This document shows positions 9,176 through 17,206 of a DNA stretch of 64,000 nucleotides, in pieces (the stretch's first letter is position 1; every line of letters starts with the position of its first letter). Location of the stretch: contig NZ_CP070978.1 in assembly GCF_018417535.1 (NCBI RefSeq), forward strand, positions 1,984,001-2,048,000. The letters run 5' to 3'. This DNA is from Burkholderia pyrrocinia. GTDB lineage: Bacteria; Pseudomonadota; Gammaproteobacteria; Burkholderiales; Burkholderiaceae. The notes under the pieces were generated by a model, which worked only from the letters and a program-made list of their open reading frames with translations, was not told the origin of the DNA and made no database searches. A program made the position numbers and the translations under genes.

Positions 9176-10447
9176 TTACGCAGCGCCCGCCAGCGAACGA
9201 TCGAGCGCGACGAGCGTCTGGTACAGCACGCGCGTGCCGTCGAGCAGCTGCTGCGGCTCGATCCATTCCTCCGGGCAATGGCTGCGGCCGCCCAGACACG
9301 GAATGAAGATCATCCCGATCGGCCCCGTCGGCGCGACATACACGGCATCGTGCCCCGCGCCGCTCGGCAGCCGCATGCTCGGATAACCGAGTTGCGTGGC
9401 CGCCTGCTCGACCGCGTCCATCACGAGCGGCTGGCAGTCGGTCGGCCGCGCGCGGCTCACGTGCTCCGCGCGCGCACTCAACCGCAACGCGTCGAGCCGC
9501 GCGGCCGCACCGGCCAGCAGCGCCTCGGGGAAATCGTCGAGCACCGCGTCGCTGTCGCTGCGCACTTCCAGCATCAGCTCGACGTGCCCCGGCACCGCGT
9601 TCGGCACATTCGGCGTCATCGCGATCCGCCCGATCGTCGCGACCACGTAGTGCGGGTTGCCCGACAGCGCCGACGCGCGCGCATGCGCGGCCTCGATCAG
9701 GTGCGCGGCACCGACGAGCGCGTCGCGGCGGATATCCATCGGCGTCGTGCCCGCATGATCGGGCTGGCCGGTCACGGTGATCAGCACGCGCCGGATGCCG
9801 ACGATGTTGGTCACGACGCCGATCGGCAAGCCACGCGTTTCCAGCACCGGGCCCTGCTCGATATGCAGTTCGACGAACGCCGCCGTGCTGCCCGGCGCAC
9901 GCAGCGGTTCGCGCAATGCATCGGGGTTGCCGCCGATCCGGCGCAATGCTTCGGCGAGCGTTTCGCCTTCGGCGTTCGTCGCGCGCAGCATGCCGGCATC
10001 GAGCACGCCCGACAGCGCACGGCTGCCGACGCACGAAATGCCGTAGTCGCTCGGCTCTTCCGACAGGAAGTCGATCACCTCGAATGGATGGTCGAGCACG
10101 ATCCCCTGCTCGTTCAGCGTATGCGCGACCTCGATGCCGGCCAGCACGCCGATGATGCCGTCGAACCTGCCGCCGCCGACGACCGTGTCGCAATGCGACC
10201 CCGTGACGAGCGGCTTCGTGCATCGGCCGCTGCCTGCGCGACGGCCGATCAGGTTGCCGCCCGCGTCCATCGACACCGCGAGCCCGGCTTCGGCGAACTG
10301 CGCGGCGAGCCATGCGCGCGCTTGCGCGAACAGCGGCGAGAATGCGCGGCGCGTCCACGGGACGTCGGGCCGCGTGAAGCGCGCCAGTTGCTCGACACGC
10401 GCGTTCAGGCGCGCCGCGTTCAATGGCGGGAAATTCGTCGGGTTCAT
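9176..10447 (-). CDS. M20-family N-carbamoyl-amino-acid hydrolase (AmaB/HyuC/AllC type)
   Basis: This 423-residue cytoplasmic metallopeptidase-fold enzyme hydrolyses N-carbamoyl amino acids or ureido acids. Family motifs are present: GSHCDTVVGGGRFDG (metal His-Asp), SEEPSDYG (catalytic and metal Glu), LHIEQGPVLE, SGAGHDA and GRSHCPEEW. The usual E-E-x-x-R-F stretch is replaced by EEPSDY, suggesting altered substrate choice. Its ATG overlaps the stop of the upstream cyclic-amidase gene as ATGA, so the two are translationally coupled. In this locus it most plausibly cleaves N-carbamoyl-glutamate to glutamate, CO2 and ammonia (inference). Allantoate amidohydrolase is the alternative. Confidence 0.85.
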   Translation of the reverse strand: MNPTNFPPLNAARLNARVEQLARFTRPDVPWTRRAFSPLFAQARAWLAAQFAEAGLAVSMDAGGNLIGRRAGSGRCTKPLVTGSHCDTVVGGGRFDGIIGVLAGIEVAHTLNEQGIVLDHPFEVIDFLSEEPSDYGISCVGSRALSGVLDAGMLRATNAEGETLAEALRRIGGNPDALREPLRAPGSTAAFVELHIEQGPVLETRGLPIGVVTNIVGIRRVLITVTGQPDHAGTTPMDIRRDALVGAAHLIEAAHARASALSGNPHYVVATIGRIAMTPNVPNAVPGHVELMLEVRSDSDAVLDDFPEALLAGAAARLDALRLSARAEHVSRARPTDCQPLVMDAVEQAATQLGYPSMRLPSGAGHDAVYVAPTGPIGMIFIPCLGGRSHCPEEWIEPQQLLDGTRVLYQTLVALDRSLAGAA

Positions 10448-11829
10448 GCTTGCTCCAATTGCTTCGTGGCCGGGCTGCCGTCATGCGGCCGCAGAAAGCG
10501 GCCCGTTCCAGCCCGATTGACGATCTGCTTGCCGTCGTAAGCCAACGCGCCTCGGCAGTAGGTGGCCGCAATGCGCACCGTGAATTCCATACCCTCGAAC
10601 GCGCTCCACTGCACGGCCGACAGGCTGCGCGACGGATCGAACGCGTAGCGCTCCGGCGTCAGGATCACGAAATCCGCATCCGCGCCGACGTCGAGCGAAC
10701 CCTTGCGATCGTCGAGCAGGAAGTGCCGCGCCGGATTCGTCGCCAGCAATGCCGCCACGCGGGTCGGTGCCAAACCGTGCTGCTCGCAGCCGGTCCAGAA
10801 CGCCGGCAGCAGCGTTTCGAGGCCCGGGCCGCCCGACGCATTGCGGAACACGTTCGGATCGCCCTTGCGTTCGAGCCCCCAGCTCACGTGATCCGACGAC
10901 ACGAACGTGCACTCGCCGCGCGCGATATGCGTCCACAGCCGTTCCTGCTCCGCGCGCGGCCGGATCGGCGGGTAGTGCTTCGTCTTCGCGCCGAAGCGTT
11001 TCGTATGCGTTTCGTGGTCGAGCATCAGGTACTGCACGCAGGTCTCGATGCTCGCGCGATGGCCGGCGCGCCGGTACATGTTGCACAGTTCGAAGCCGCG
11101 CGACGTCGACACGTGCACCGCGTGCGCGCGGGCGCCCGTTTCGGCGCCGATCTCGTAGATCAGCGCGGTCGCAAGGTTCTCGATCAGCGGCGGATGCGCG
11201 CGCAGGAACGCGTCCCAGCCCGTGTCGCCGGCTTCGATCATCCGCGCGATGTTCTTGCGCGTCATGTCCTGCATCTGGTTGTGCACGCCGCACGCGAGGC
11301 CCGACGGCGCGATCAGCCGGAATGCGTCGTGCAGCACGTCCTCCTCGACACGCGGGAACCGGCCGGGCGTCGCCTCGAACGTCGAGAACTTGAACGCGCA
11401 GACGCCGCCGTCGATCAGCCCGGCCGCCGCTTCGAGGCCGTGCTTCGCGTTGAGCGTGCCGTACAACGCGACGTCGACGTGGCAATCGCGCTCGGCCTCC
11501 GCGATCTTGCGGTCGAGCTGCGCGCGCGACGCGACCGGTTCCGGATCGTCGTACGGCATGTCGACCATCACCGTCACGCCGCCCGCGGCCGCCGCGCGCG
11601 ACGCATGGCCAAGCCCTTCCTGGTTCGCCTGGCTGGCCGCATGCACCTGCCCGTCGACGACGCCCGGCAGCACCCACTGCCCGCGCGCGTCGATCGTGTC
11701 GCGTGCCGCCGGCGGCACGCCCGCGCCGCGCGCCACGATCATGCCCTCCCGTATCGCGAGCCAGCCGTCGTCGACGACTTCGCGCGCATCGACCAACCGG
11801 CCGCGCACCACCTGCTCGAATTCGCTCAT
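10444..11829 (-). CDS. Cyclic amidase: dihydropyrimidinase/hydantoinase/allantoinase family
   Basis: The 461-residue amidohydrolase opens cyclic ureides such as hydantoins. Recognisable metal-site residues are Lys147 (carbamylated Lys in AFKFS), His183 (GVHNQ), His239 (VHVST) and Asp313 (SSDHVS). The N-terminal metal motif normally reading D-x-H-x-H is D-G-Q61-V-H63, so one ligand is replaced by glutamine. The start is the ATG at 11829, preceded by AGGAGGTGG; a possible ATG 15 bases upstream has no ribosome site. It is divergent from the LysR gene and coupled to the carbamoylase. It probably converts a hydantoin propionate to N-carbamoyl-glutamate here (inference). Confidence 0.83.
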   Translation of the reverse strand: MSEFEQVVRGRLVDAREVVDDGWLAIREGMIVARGAGVPPAARDTIDARGQWVLPGVVDGQVHAASQANQEGLGHASRAAAAGGVTVMVDMPYDDPEPVASRAQLDRKIAEAERDCHVDVALYGTLNAKHGLEAAAGLIDGGVCAFKFSTFEATPGRFPRVEEDVLHDAFRLIAPSGLACGVHNQMQDMTRKNIARMIEAGDTGWDAFLRAHPPLIENLATALIYEIGAETGARAHAVHVSTSRGFELCNMYRRAGHRASIETCVQYLMLDHETHTKRFGAKTKHYPPIRPRAEQERLWTHIARGECTFVSSDHVSWGLERKGDPNVFRNASGGPGLETLLPAFWTGCEQHGLAPTRVAALLATNPARHFLLDDRKGSLDVGADADFVILTPERYAFDPSRSLSAVQWSAFEGMEFTVRIAATYCRGALAYDGKQIVNRAGTGRFLRPHDGSPATKQLEQA

Positions 11830-11928
11830 CTCCACCTCCTGCATTTTTGATCACGAGCAGTTTAGGCAGCGCTCTGCCAGAATGTCTCATGCCGATTTAT
11901 CGCCCCCACATAACATGGAGTTAAGGCT

Positions 11929-12819
11929 GTGCGTCTGAACCTGCGCCAGATCGAGGTGTTTCGCGCCATCATGCTGACCGGCTCGATCAGCGGCGCCGCG
12001 AAGCTGCTGCACGTGTCGCAGCCAGCTGTGTCCCGGCTCATTTCGTATGCCGAGCAGCGGCTCGGTCTCGCGCTGTTCGAGCGCATCAAGGGGCGGCTCT
12101 ATCCGACGCCGGAAGCGCAGCGGCTGTTCGTCGAAGTCAATGCGGTGTACCAGGGCGTGCAGCGCGTCAACGAAATCGCGGAAGACCTGATCGAGAACCG
12201 GATGGGCCACCTGCGCATCGCGTGCAGCCCCAATCTCGGGCAATCGCTGCTGCCGCGCGCGATCGCGGCGTTCTACGAGCGCTTTCCCGACGTGCGCATC
12301 ATCCTGCACACGATGATCCCGAACGTGCTGCTGCAGGCCGTGCTCACGCAGCAGGTCGAGCTCGGCATCGCGTTCCTGGAGGACACGCACCCGAACGTCG
12401 AAAGCCAGCTCCTCTATGAAAACCGGATGGTCGCGGCCGTGCCCGCGTCGCACCCGTTCGCGCGGCGCAAGACGCTGGCCGTGCGCGATCTCGCGAACCA
12501 GCCGCTGATCGGTTATGGCAGCGACATTCCGCTCGGGCAACTGGTGCGGCGGCTGTTCAGCGACGAAGGCCTCGTGCCGCAGGTCAAGATCGAAGTGCAG
12601 CAGGCGCACGTCGCGTGCGCGCTCGCGCAGGCCGGCACCGGCATCGCGCTGATCGACGAGCTGACGGTCGCGGGGCCCGTGTGGCCGCAGATCGTCGTGA
12701 AGCCGATCGTGCCGACCATCGCCGCGCCGGTCAGCGTGCTGCATCCCGTGCTCGCGCCGCTGTCGCGCCTTGCGCACGAGTTCATCGACACGCTTCACGC
12801 GCTTTCCGCGGAGGCATGA
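11929..12819 (+). CDS. LysR-family regulator of the adjacent catabolic operons
   Basis: The 296-residue product has an N-terminal LysR helix-turn-helix (RQIEVFRAIMLTGSISGAAK, then LLHVSQPAVSRLI) and a typical effector-binding domain. It starts with GTG at 11929 behind GGAG. It sits between the divergent hydantoinase-carbamoylase pair and the downstream DUF917 operon, so it is well placed to control both. Family proteins respond to a pathway intermediate, which here could be a thiourocanate or hydantoin (inference). Confidence 0.9.
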   Translation: MRLNLRQIEVFRAIMLTGSISGAAKLLHVSQPAVSRLISYAEQRLGLALFERIKGRLYPTPEAQRLFVEVNAVYQGVQRVNEIAEDLIENRMGHLRIACSPNLGQSLLPRAIAAFYERFPDVRIILHTMIPNVLLQAVLTQQVELGIAFLEDTHPNVESQLLYENRMVAAVPASHPFARRKTLAVRDLANQPLIGYGSDIPLGQLVRRLFSDEGLVPQVKIEVQQAHVACALAQAGTGIALIDELTVAGPVWPQIVVKPIVPTIAAPVSVLHPVLAPLSRLAHEFIDTLHALSAEA

Positions 12820-12946
12820 GTTTCGTTGTCGAAATGGGCCGAAATCGTTGTCCAGCCTGCATTTCGCCGTTGAACCGGCGGCGGCGGATCGCCCCGTTCG
12901 CGATCCGTCGTTCAAGCATCACCGGGATTACCCTACGCTTAACATC

Positions 12947-12980
12947 GCGTTATGAAGTCTCCATAAAATAGCAATAACGC
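12947..12980. promoter_or_regulatory. Inverted repeat upstream of the DUF917 operon, possible regulator site
   Basis: GCGTTAT at 12947-12953 and its complement ATAACGC at 12974-12980 flank an AT-rich 20-base spacer in an otherwise GC-rich gap, about 100 bp before the DUF917 start. The size and location suit a regulator-binding site near a promoter, plausibly for the preceding LysR protein. No experimental support exists here. Confidence 0.35.
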
Positions 12981-13079
12981 TCAATATTCGGCGTCCCTAG
13001 AATCGTTTGGACAGTACCGCCACACAAGGCTTTCCGGCCGGCGCGTACAGCCCTTTTCCCCTCTCAGGACAAACGACAC

Positions 13080-14171
13080 ATGGGACGCATTCTGTCTTCG
13101 AAGGACGTCGAAGCCGCCGTCAAGGGCGGCTCGGTTTTCGCATGCGGAGGTGGCGGCTGGGCCGACCACGGCCGCGAACTCGGCACGCTCGCGGTCACGA
13201 TCGGCCGCCCCGAACTGGTTGCCATCGACGAATTGCCGGACGACGCGTGGATCGCCACGGCCGCCGCGATCGGCGCGCCGGGCGGCCTCACCGACTGGCA
13301 AATGCTCGGCGCCGACTACGTGAAGGCCGCACAGCTCGTGCAGGACGCGCTCGGCGCGCCGCTCGCGGGGCTCATCATCGGTCAGAACGGGATGTCGAGC
13401 ACGCTGAACGCGTGGCTGCCGTCCGCGCTGCTCGGCACCAAGGTGGTCGACGCGGTGGGCGACATCCGCGCGCATCCGACCGGCGACATGGGCTCGCTCG
13501 GTCTCGCATCGAGCACGACACCGATGATCCAGGCCGCGGCCGGCGGCAACCGCGCACAGCACGCGTATATGGAAGTGGTCGTGCGCGGCGCGACCGCGAA
13601 AGTGTCGCCGGTGCTGCGCAAGGCGGCCGACATGGCCGGCGGCTTCATCGCGAGCTGCCGCAACCCGATTCGCGCGTCGTACGTGCGTCAGCATGCGGCG
13701 CTCGGCGGCATCAGCCGCGCGCTCGCACTCGGCGAAGCGATCATCGACGCCGAGCGGCGCGGCGGCAGCGCGGTGATCGACGCGATCTGCGCGGCCACGC
13801 ACGGCGAGATCGTCGCGAGCGGCAAGGTCGAACGCAATACGCTCGAATACACGCGCGAGGCGTTCGACGTCGGCCTCGTCCATCTCGGCAGCGGCGCGCA
13901 GCGCGCGGTCATTCATGTGATGAACGAACACATGGCGGTGGACGACGCGCACGGCGAGCGGATCGCAACCTACCCCGACGTGATCACGACGCTCGATGCC
14001 GAAGGCCGCCCCGTCAGCGCGGGCCAGTTGAAGGAAGGGATGGAGATTCACGTGCTGCGGGTCGCGAAGGCGCACATTCCGCTGTCGTCGTCGGTGTTCG
14101 ATCCGGCGGTCTACCCGCCCGTCGAAGCGGCGCTCGGCATCTCGATCGCCGACTACGCGCTCGCGCGCTGA
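13080..14171 (+). CDS. DUF917 family protein (S-methyl thiohydantoin desulfurase-like)
   Basis: This 363-residue protein matches the DUF917 family, with a glycine-rich N-terminus (FACGGGGW about residue 20), an IGAPG segment, and GDMGSLGLASST in the middle. The family has recently been linked to S-methyl thiohydantoin desulfurase in ergothioneine-derivative breakdown; I rely on memory for that link. It is the first gene of a co-directional set and is followed 15 bp later by the urocanate-hydratase paralogue. It would remove the sulfur from a (thio)hydantoin propionate and hand a hydantoin to the amidase encoded across the LysR gene (inference). Confidence 0.8.
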   Translation: MGRILSSKDVEAAVKGGSVFACGGGGWADHGRELGTLAVTIGRPELVAIDELPDDAWIATAAAIGAPGGLTDWQMLGADYVKAAQLVQDALGAPLAGLIIGQNGMSSTLNAWLPSALLGTKVVDAVGDIRAHPTGDMGSLGLASSTTPMIQAAAGGNRAQHAYMEVVVRGATAKVSPVLRKAADMAGGFIASCRNPIRASYVRQHAALGGISRALALGEAIIDAERRGGSAVIDAICAATHGEIVASGKVERNTLEYTREAFDVGLVHLGSGAQRAVIHVMNEHMAVDDAHGERIATYPDVITTLDAEGRPVSAGQLKEGMEIHVLRVAKAHIPLSSSVFDPAVYPPVEAALGISIADYALAR

Positions 14172-14186
14172 ACGGAGGGCACGATC

Positions 14187-15836
14187 GTGAATCAGATGAC
14201 CCGCACCTTCGAAGTCACCTCCGGCAATACGCTGCGCTGCAAGGGCTGGCGCCAGGAAGCGCTGCTGCGCCTGCTCGAGAACGTGCTCGCCGTCGGCGAG
14301 GATCCCGACCAGTTGATCGTCTACGCGGCGCTCGGGCGCGCGGCGCGCGACTGGCCGTCGCACGACGCGATCGTGCGCACGCTGAAGACGATGGACGAGG
14401 ACCACACGCTCGTCGTCCAGTCCGGCAAGCCCGTCGCGCTGCTGCGCACGCATGCGAGCGCACCGCTCGTCGTGATGGCGAACTGCAACCTGATCGGCCA
14501 GTGGGCGAAAGCCGAGCACTTCTACGAACTGGAACGGCGCAACCTGATCTGCTGGGGCGGGCTCACGGCCGGCGACTGGCAGTACATCGGCTCGCAGGGC
14601 GTGATCCAGGGCACCTACGAGATCTTCTCGCGGATCGCCGAGCGCCATTTCGACAACGACCTGCGCGGGCGCTTCATCCTGACGGCCGGCCTCGGCGGAA
14701 TGGGCGGCGCGCAACCGCTCGCGGGCCGGATGGCAAACGCGGCGACGCTCGTCGTCGAGATCGACCAGACGCGCATCGACAAGCGGCTGCAGATCGGCTT
14801 TCTCGAACGGCAGGCGCGCGATCTCGACGAGGCGCTCGCGCTGATCCGCGACGCACAGGCACGGCGCGAGCCGATCTCGGTCGGCCTGCTCGGCAACGCG
14901 GCCGACGTGTTCCCGGCGATCCTCGCGCGCGGCGTCGTGCCCGACATCGTCACCGACCAGACGGCCGCGCACGATCTCGTGTACGGCTACGTGCCGTCGG
15001 GCTACACGCTCGACGCAGTACGCGCGCTGCGCGACAGCGACCGCACGCAGCTGATGGACGCGAGCCGCGCGTCGATCGTGCGTCACGTCGAGGCGATGCT
15101 CGGCTTCAAGGATCGCGGCGCGATCGTGTTCGACAACGGCAACCTGATCCGCACGCATGCGAAGGACGGCGGCGTGGCGCGCGCGTTCGAGATCCCGGTG
15201 TTCACCGAGGCGTTCCTGCGCCCGCTGTTCTGCCGCGCGATCGGCCCGTTCCGCTGGATCGCGCTGTCGAACGACCCGAACGACATCCGCATCGTCGACG
15301 ACTACCTGCTCGAACACTTCCCGGACAACCGGATCGTCACGAACTGGATCCGGCGCGCCCGCGAATGCGTGCCGTTCGAAGGCTTGCCGGCACGGATCGC
15401 GTGGCTCGGCCACGGCGAACGCACGCGGCTCGCGCTCGCGGTCAACGCGATGGTGCGCGACGGCGTGCTGGCCGGGCCGGTCGCGTTCACGCGCGACCAC
15501 CTCGACGCCGGCGCGATGGCGCACCCGAACATCATGACCGAGAACCTGCGCGACGGCTCCGACGCGGTGGCCGACTGGCCGCTGCTCAACGCGATGATGA
15601 GCTGTTCGTCGATGGCCGATCTCGTCGCGATTCATTCGGGCGGCGGCGGCTACAGCGGCTACATGACGAGCGCGGGCATCACCGTCGTCGCCGACGGCAG
15701 CGCGGCGGCGAACGAGCGGCTGACATTGTCGATGACCAACGACACCGCGCTCGGCGTGATCCGCTACGCGGACGCCGGCTACGAAGAAGCGCTCGACGAA
15801 GCGCAACGCAAGCAGATTCCGCATATCCGGCTGTAA
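14187..15836 (+). CDS. Urocanate hydratase paralogue, probable (S-methyl) thiourocanate hydratase
   Basis: The 549-residue product is a HutU-family, NAD-dependent hydratase. It retains LTAGLGGMGGAQPL (dinucleotide site), WIYIGSQG-like WQYIGSQGVIQGTYE, and the catalytic-cysteine segment RPLFCRAIGPFRW with Cys349. It departs from true HutU at several usually invariant places: SGDP is SNDP, and the terminal glycine-rich loop reads HSGGGGYSGYMTSAG. It starts with GTG behind GGAGGG. With DUF917 immediately upstream and a histidase-fold lyase downstream, a sulfur-substituted urocanate is the likely substrate. Ordinary urocanate remains possible, but no hutH, hutI or hutG genes accompany it. Confidence 0.83.
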   Translation: MNQMTRTFEVTSGNTLRCKGWRQEALLRLLENVLAVGEDPDQLIVYAALGRAARDWPSHDAIVRTLKTMDEDHTLVVQSGKPVALLRTHASAPLVVMANCNLIGQWAKAEHFYELERRNLICWGGLTAGDWQYIGSQGVIQGTYEIFSRIAERHFDNDLRGRFILTAGLGGMGGAQPLAGRMANAATLVVEIDQTRIDKRLQIGFLERQARDLDEALALIRDAQARREPISVGLLGNAADVFPAILARGVVPDIVTDQTAAHDLVYGYVPSGYTLDAVRALRDSDRTQLMDASRASIVRHVEAMLGFKDRGAIVFDNGNLIRTHAKDGGVARAFEIPVFTEAFLRPLFCRAIGPFRWIALSNDPNDIRIVDDYLLEHFPDNRIVTNWIRRARECVPFEGLPARIAWLGHGERTRLALAVNAMVRDGVLAGPVAFTRDHLDAGAMAHPNIMTENLRDGSDAVADWPLLNAMMSCSSMADLVAIHSGGGGYSGYMTSAGITVVADGSAAANERLTLSMTNDTALGVIRYADAGYEEALDEAQRKQIPHIRL

Positions 15837-15866
15837 TTCCGTCCCGCACGACGACAGGAGATCGAA

Positions 15867-17189
15867 GTGAAGCAAACCGCGGTTCCCCTCGACACGGCCA
15901 CGGCCGTGTCGCCCCCCGCTTCGAGCGCCGGGCGCGCCATCGCCGCGGCCTCGATCGGCAACGCGCTGGAGTGGTACGACTTTTCCGTCTACGCGTTCTT
16001 TGCCGTGTATATCGCGCAGAACTTCTTCCATCGCGGCGACACGGGCACCGAGCTGGTCGAGGCGTTCATGGCGTTCGGGATCGGCTTCATCGCGCGGCCG
16101 CTCGGCGCGCTCGCGATCGGCGTGTACGGCGATCGCGCAGGCCGCAAGGCCGCGCTGACGCTGACCATTCTCGTGATGGCAGCCGGCACCGCCATCATCG
16201 CGTTCGCGCCGCCGTTCACCGCGATCGGCGTCGGCGCGCCGCTGCTGATCCTGTGCGGCCGCCTGCTGCAAGGCTTCTCGGCCGGCGGCGAAGTAGGCGG
16301 CGCGGCGGCGTTCCTGATCGAGCACGCGCCGGCTGACCGCAAGGGCCGCTACGCGTCGTGGCTGCAGGCCAGCATGGCCGCATCGAACATCCTCGGCGCG
16401 CTGGTCGCCACCGGCGTGACGCTCACGCTGTCGCGCGAACAGATCGGCGACTGGGGCTGGCGGATTCCGTTCATCCTCGGTCTCGCGATCGCGCCGGTCG
16501 GCCTGTGGCTGCGCAAGACGCTCGACGAAACGCCGCATTTCCGCGCGGAGATGGCCCGTGCCGCACACGCACCGGCCGAACGCAAGACGCCGCTGCTGCA
16601 GGTCGTGCGCGACTATCCGCGCGCGCTCGTCGTCGGCACCGGGTTCTCGGTGCTGTGGGCCGTGTGCGTGTATGCGCTGGTGATCTACATGCCGACGCAC
16701 GTGCAGCGCGCGCTGCACTTCGACGGGCGCGACGCGTTCATCGCGTCGCTGGTCGGCAACTGCCTGATGGCCGTCACCTGCGTGTGCGCCGGGAGCTGGT
16801 CGGATCGCTTCGGCCGGCGCACGGTGCTCACGGCCGGCGCGGTGCTGATGCTCGTGTCGGTGTATCCGCTGCTGCGCTGGCTCGCCGACGTGCATACGCT
16901 CGCCGCGCTGATCACGGTGCAGAGCGCGTTCTGCGTGATGGTCGCGATCTTCACCGGCGTCGCGCCCGCCGCGTTGTCGGAGCTGTTCCCGACCCGCGTG
17001 CGCGCGACCGGCATGTCGCTGTCCTACAACATCGCCACGACGATCTTCGGCGGCTTCGCGCCCGCGATCCTCGCGTGGCTCACGCAACGGTCCGGCAACC
17101 CGTTCGCGCCTGCCTGGTATGTGATGGTCGCAAGCGTCATCGCGCTCGCGTCGATCGCCGCGCTGTCTTCCACGTCACGTCACGCCTGA
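15867..17189 (+). CDS. MFS transporter, metabolite:H+ symporter (ProP/ShiA-like)
   Basis: The 440-residue protein has twelve predicted membrane segments and the MHS subfamily signatures: NALEWYDFSVYAFFA near the N-terminus, DRAGRKAAL between helices 2 and 3, and LLQGFSAGGEVGGA in helix 4. The MHS family includes carriers for betaines, shikimate and dicarboxylates. It begins with GTG behind AGGAG, 30 bp after the hydratase gene. It would import the betaine substrate or the lyase product for the cytoplasmic enzymes (inference). Confidence 0.88.
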   Translation: MKQTAVPLDTATAVSPPASSAGRAIAAASIGNALEWYDFSVYAFFAVYIAQNFFHRGDTGTELVEAFMAFGIGFIARPLGALAIGVYGDRAGRKAALTLTILVMAAGTAIIAFAPPFTAIGVGAPLLILCGRLLQGFSAGGEVGGAAAFLIEHAPADRKGRYASWLQASMAASNILGALVATGVTLTLSREQIGDWGWRIPFILGLAIAPVGLWLRKTLDETPHFRAEMARAAHAPAERKTPLLQVVRDYPRALVVGTGFSVLWAVCVYALVIYMPTHVQRALHFDGRDAFIASLVGNCLMAVTCVCAGSWSDRFGRRTVLTAGAVLMLVSVYPLLRWLADVHTLAALITVQSAFCVMVAIFTGVAPAALSELFPTRVRATGMSLSYNIATTIFGGFAPAILAWLTQRSGNPFAPAWYVMVASVIALASIAALSSTSRHA

Positions 17190-17206
17190 ATTCGGAGAAC
17201 TGCTTC

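Noticed and set aside
10444..11829. Allantoin catabolism as the role of the amidase-carbamoylase pair
   Set aside because: No uricase, ureidoglycolate or glyoxylate genes are nearby, while DUF917 and hydratase genes are. Allantoinase is kept only as an alternative.
12981..17087. Minus-strand open frame of 1368 codons
   Set aside because: It is antisense to the DUF917, hydratase and transporter genes and is rich in Arg, His and Ala, the usual shadow of GC3-biased genes.
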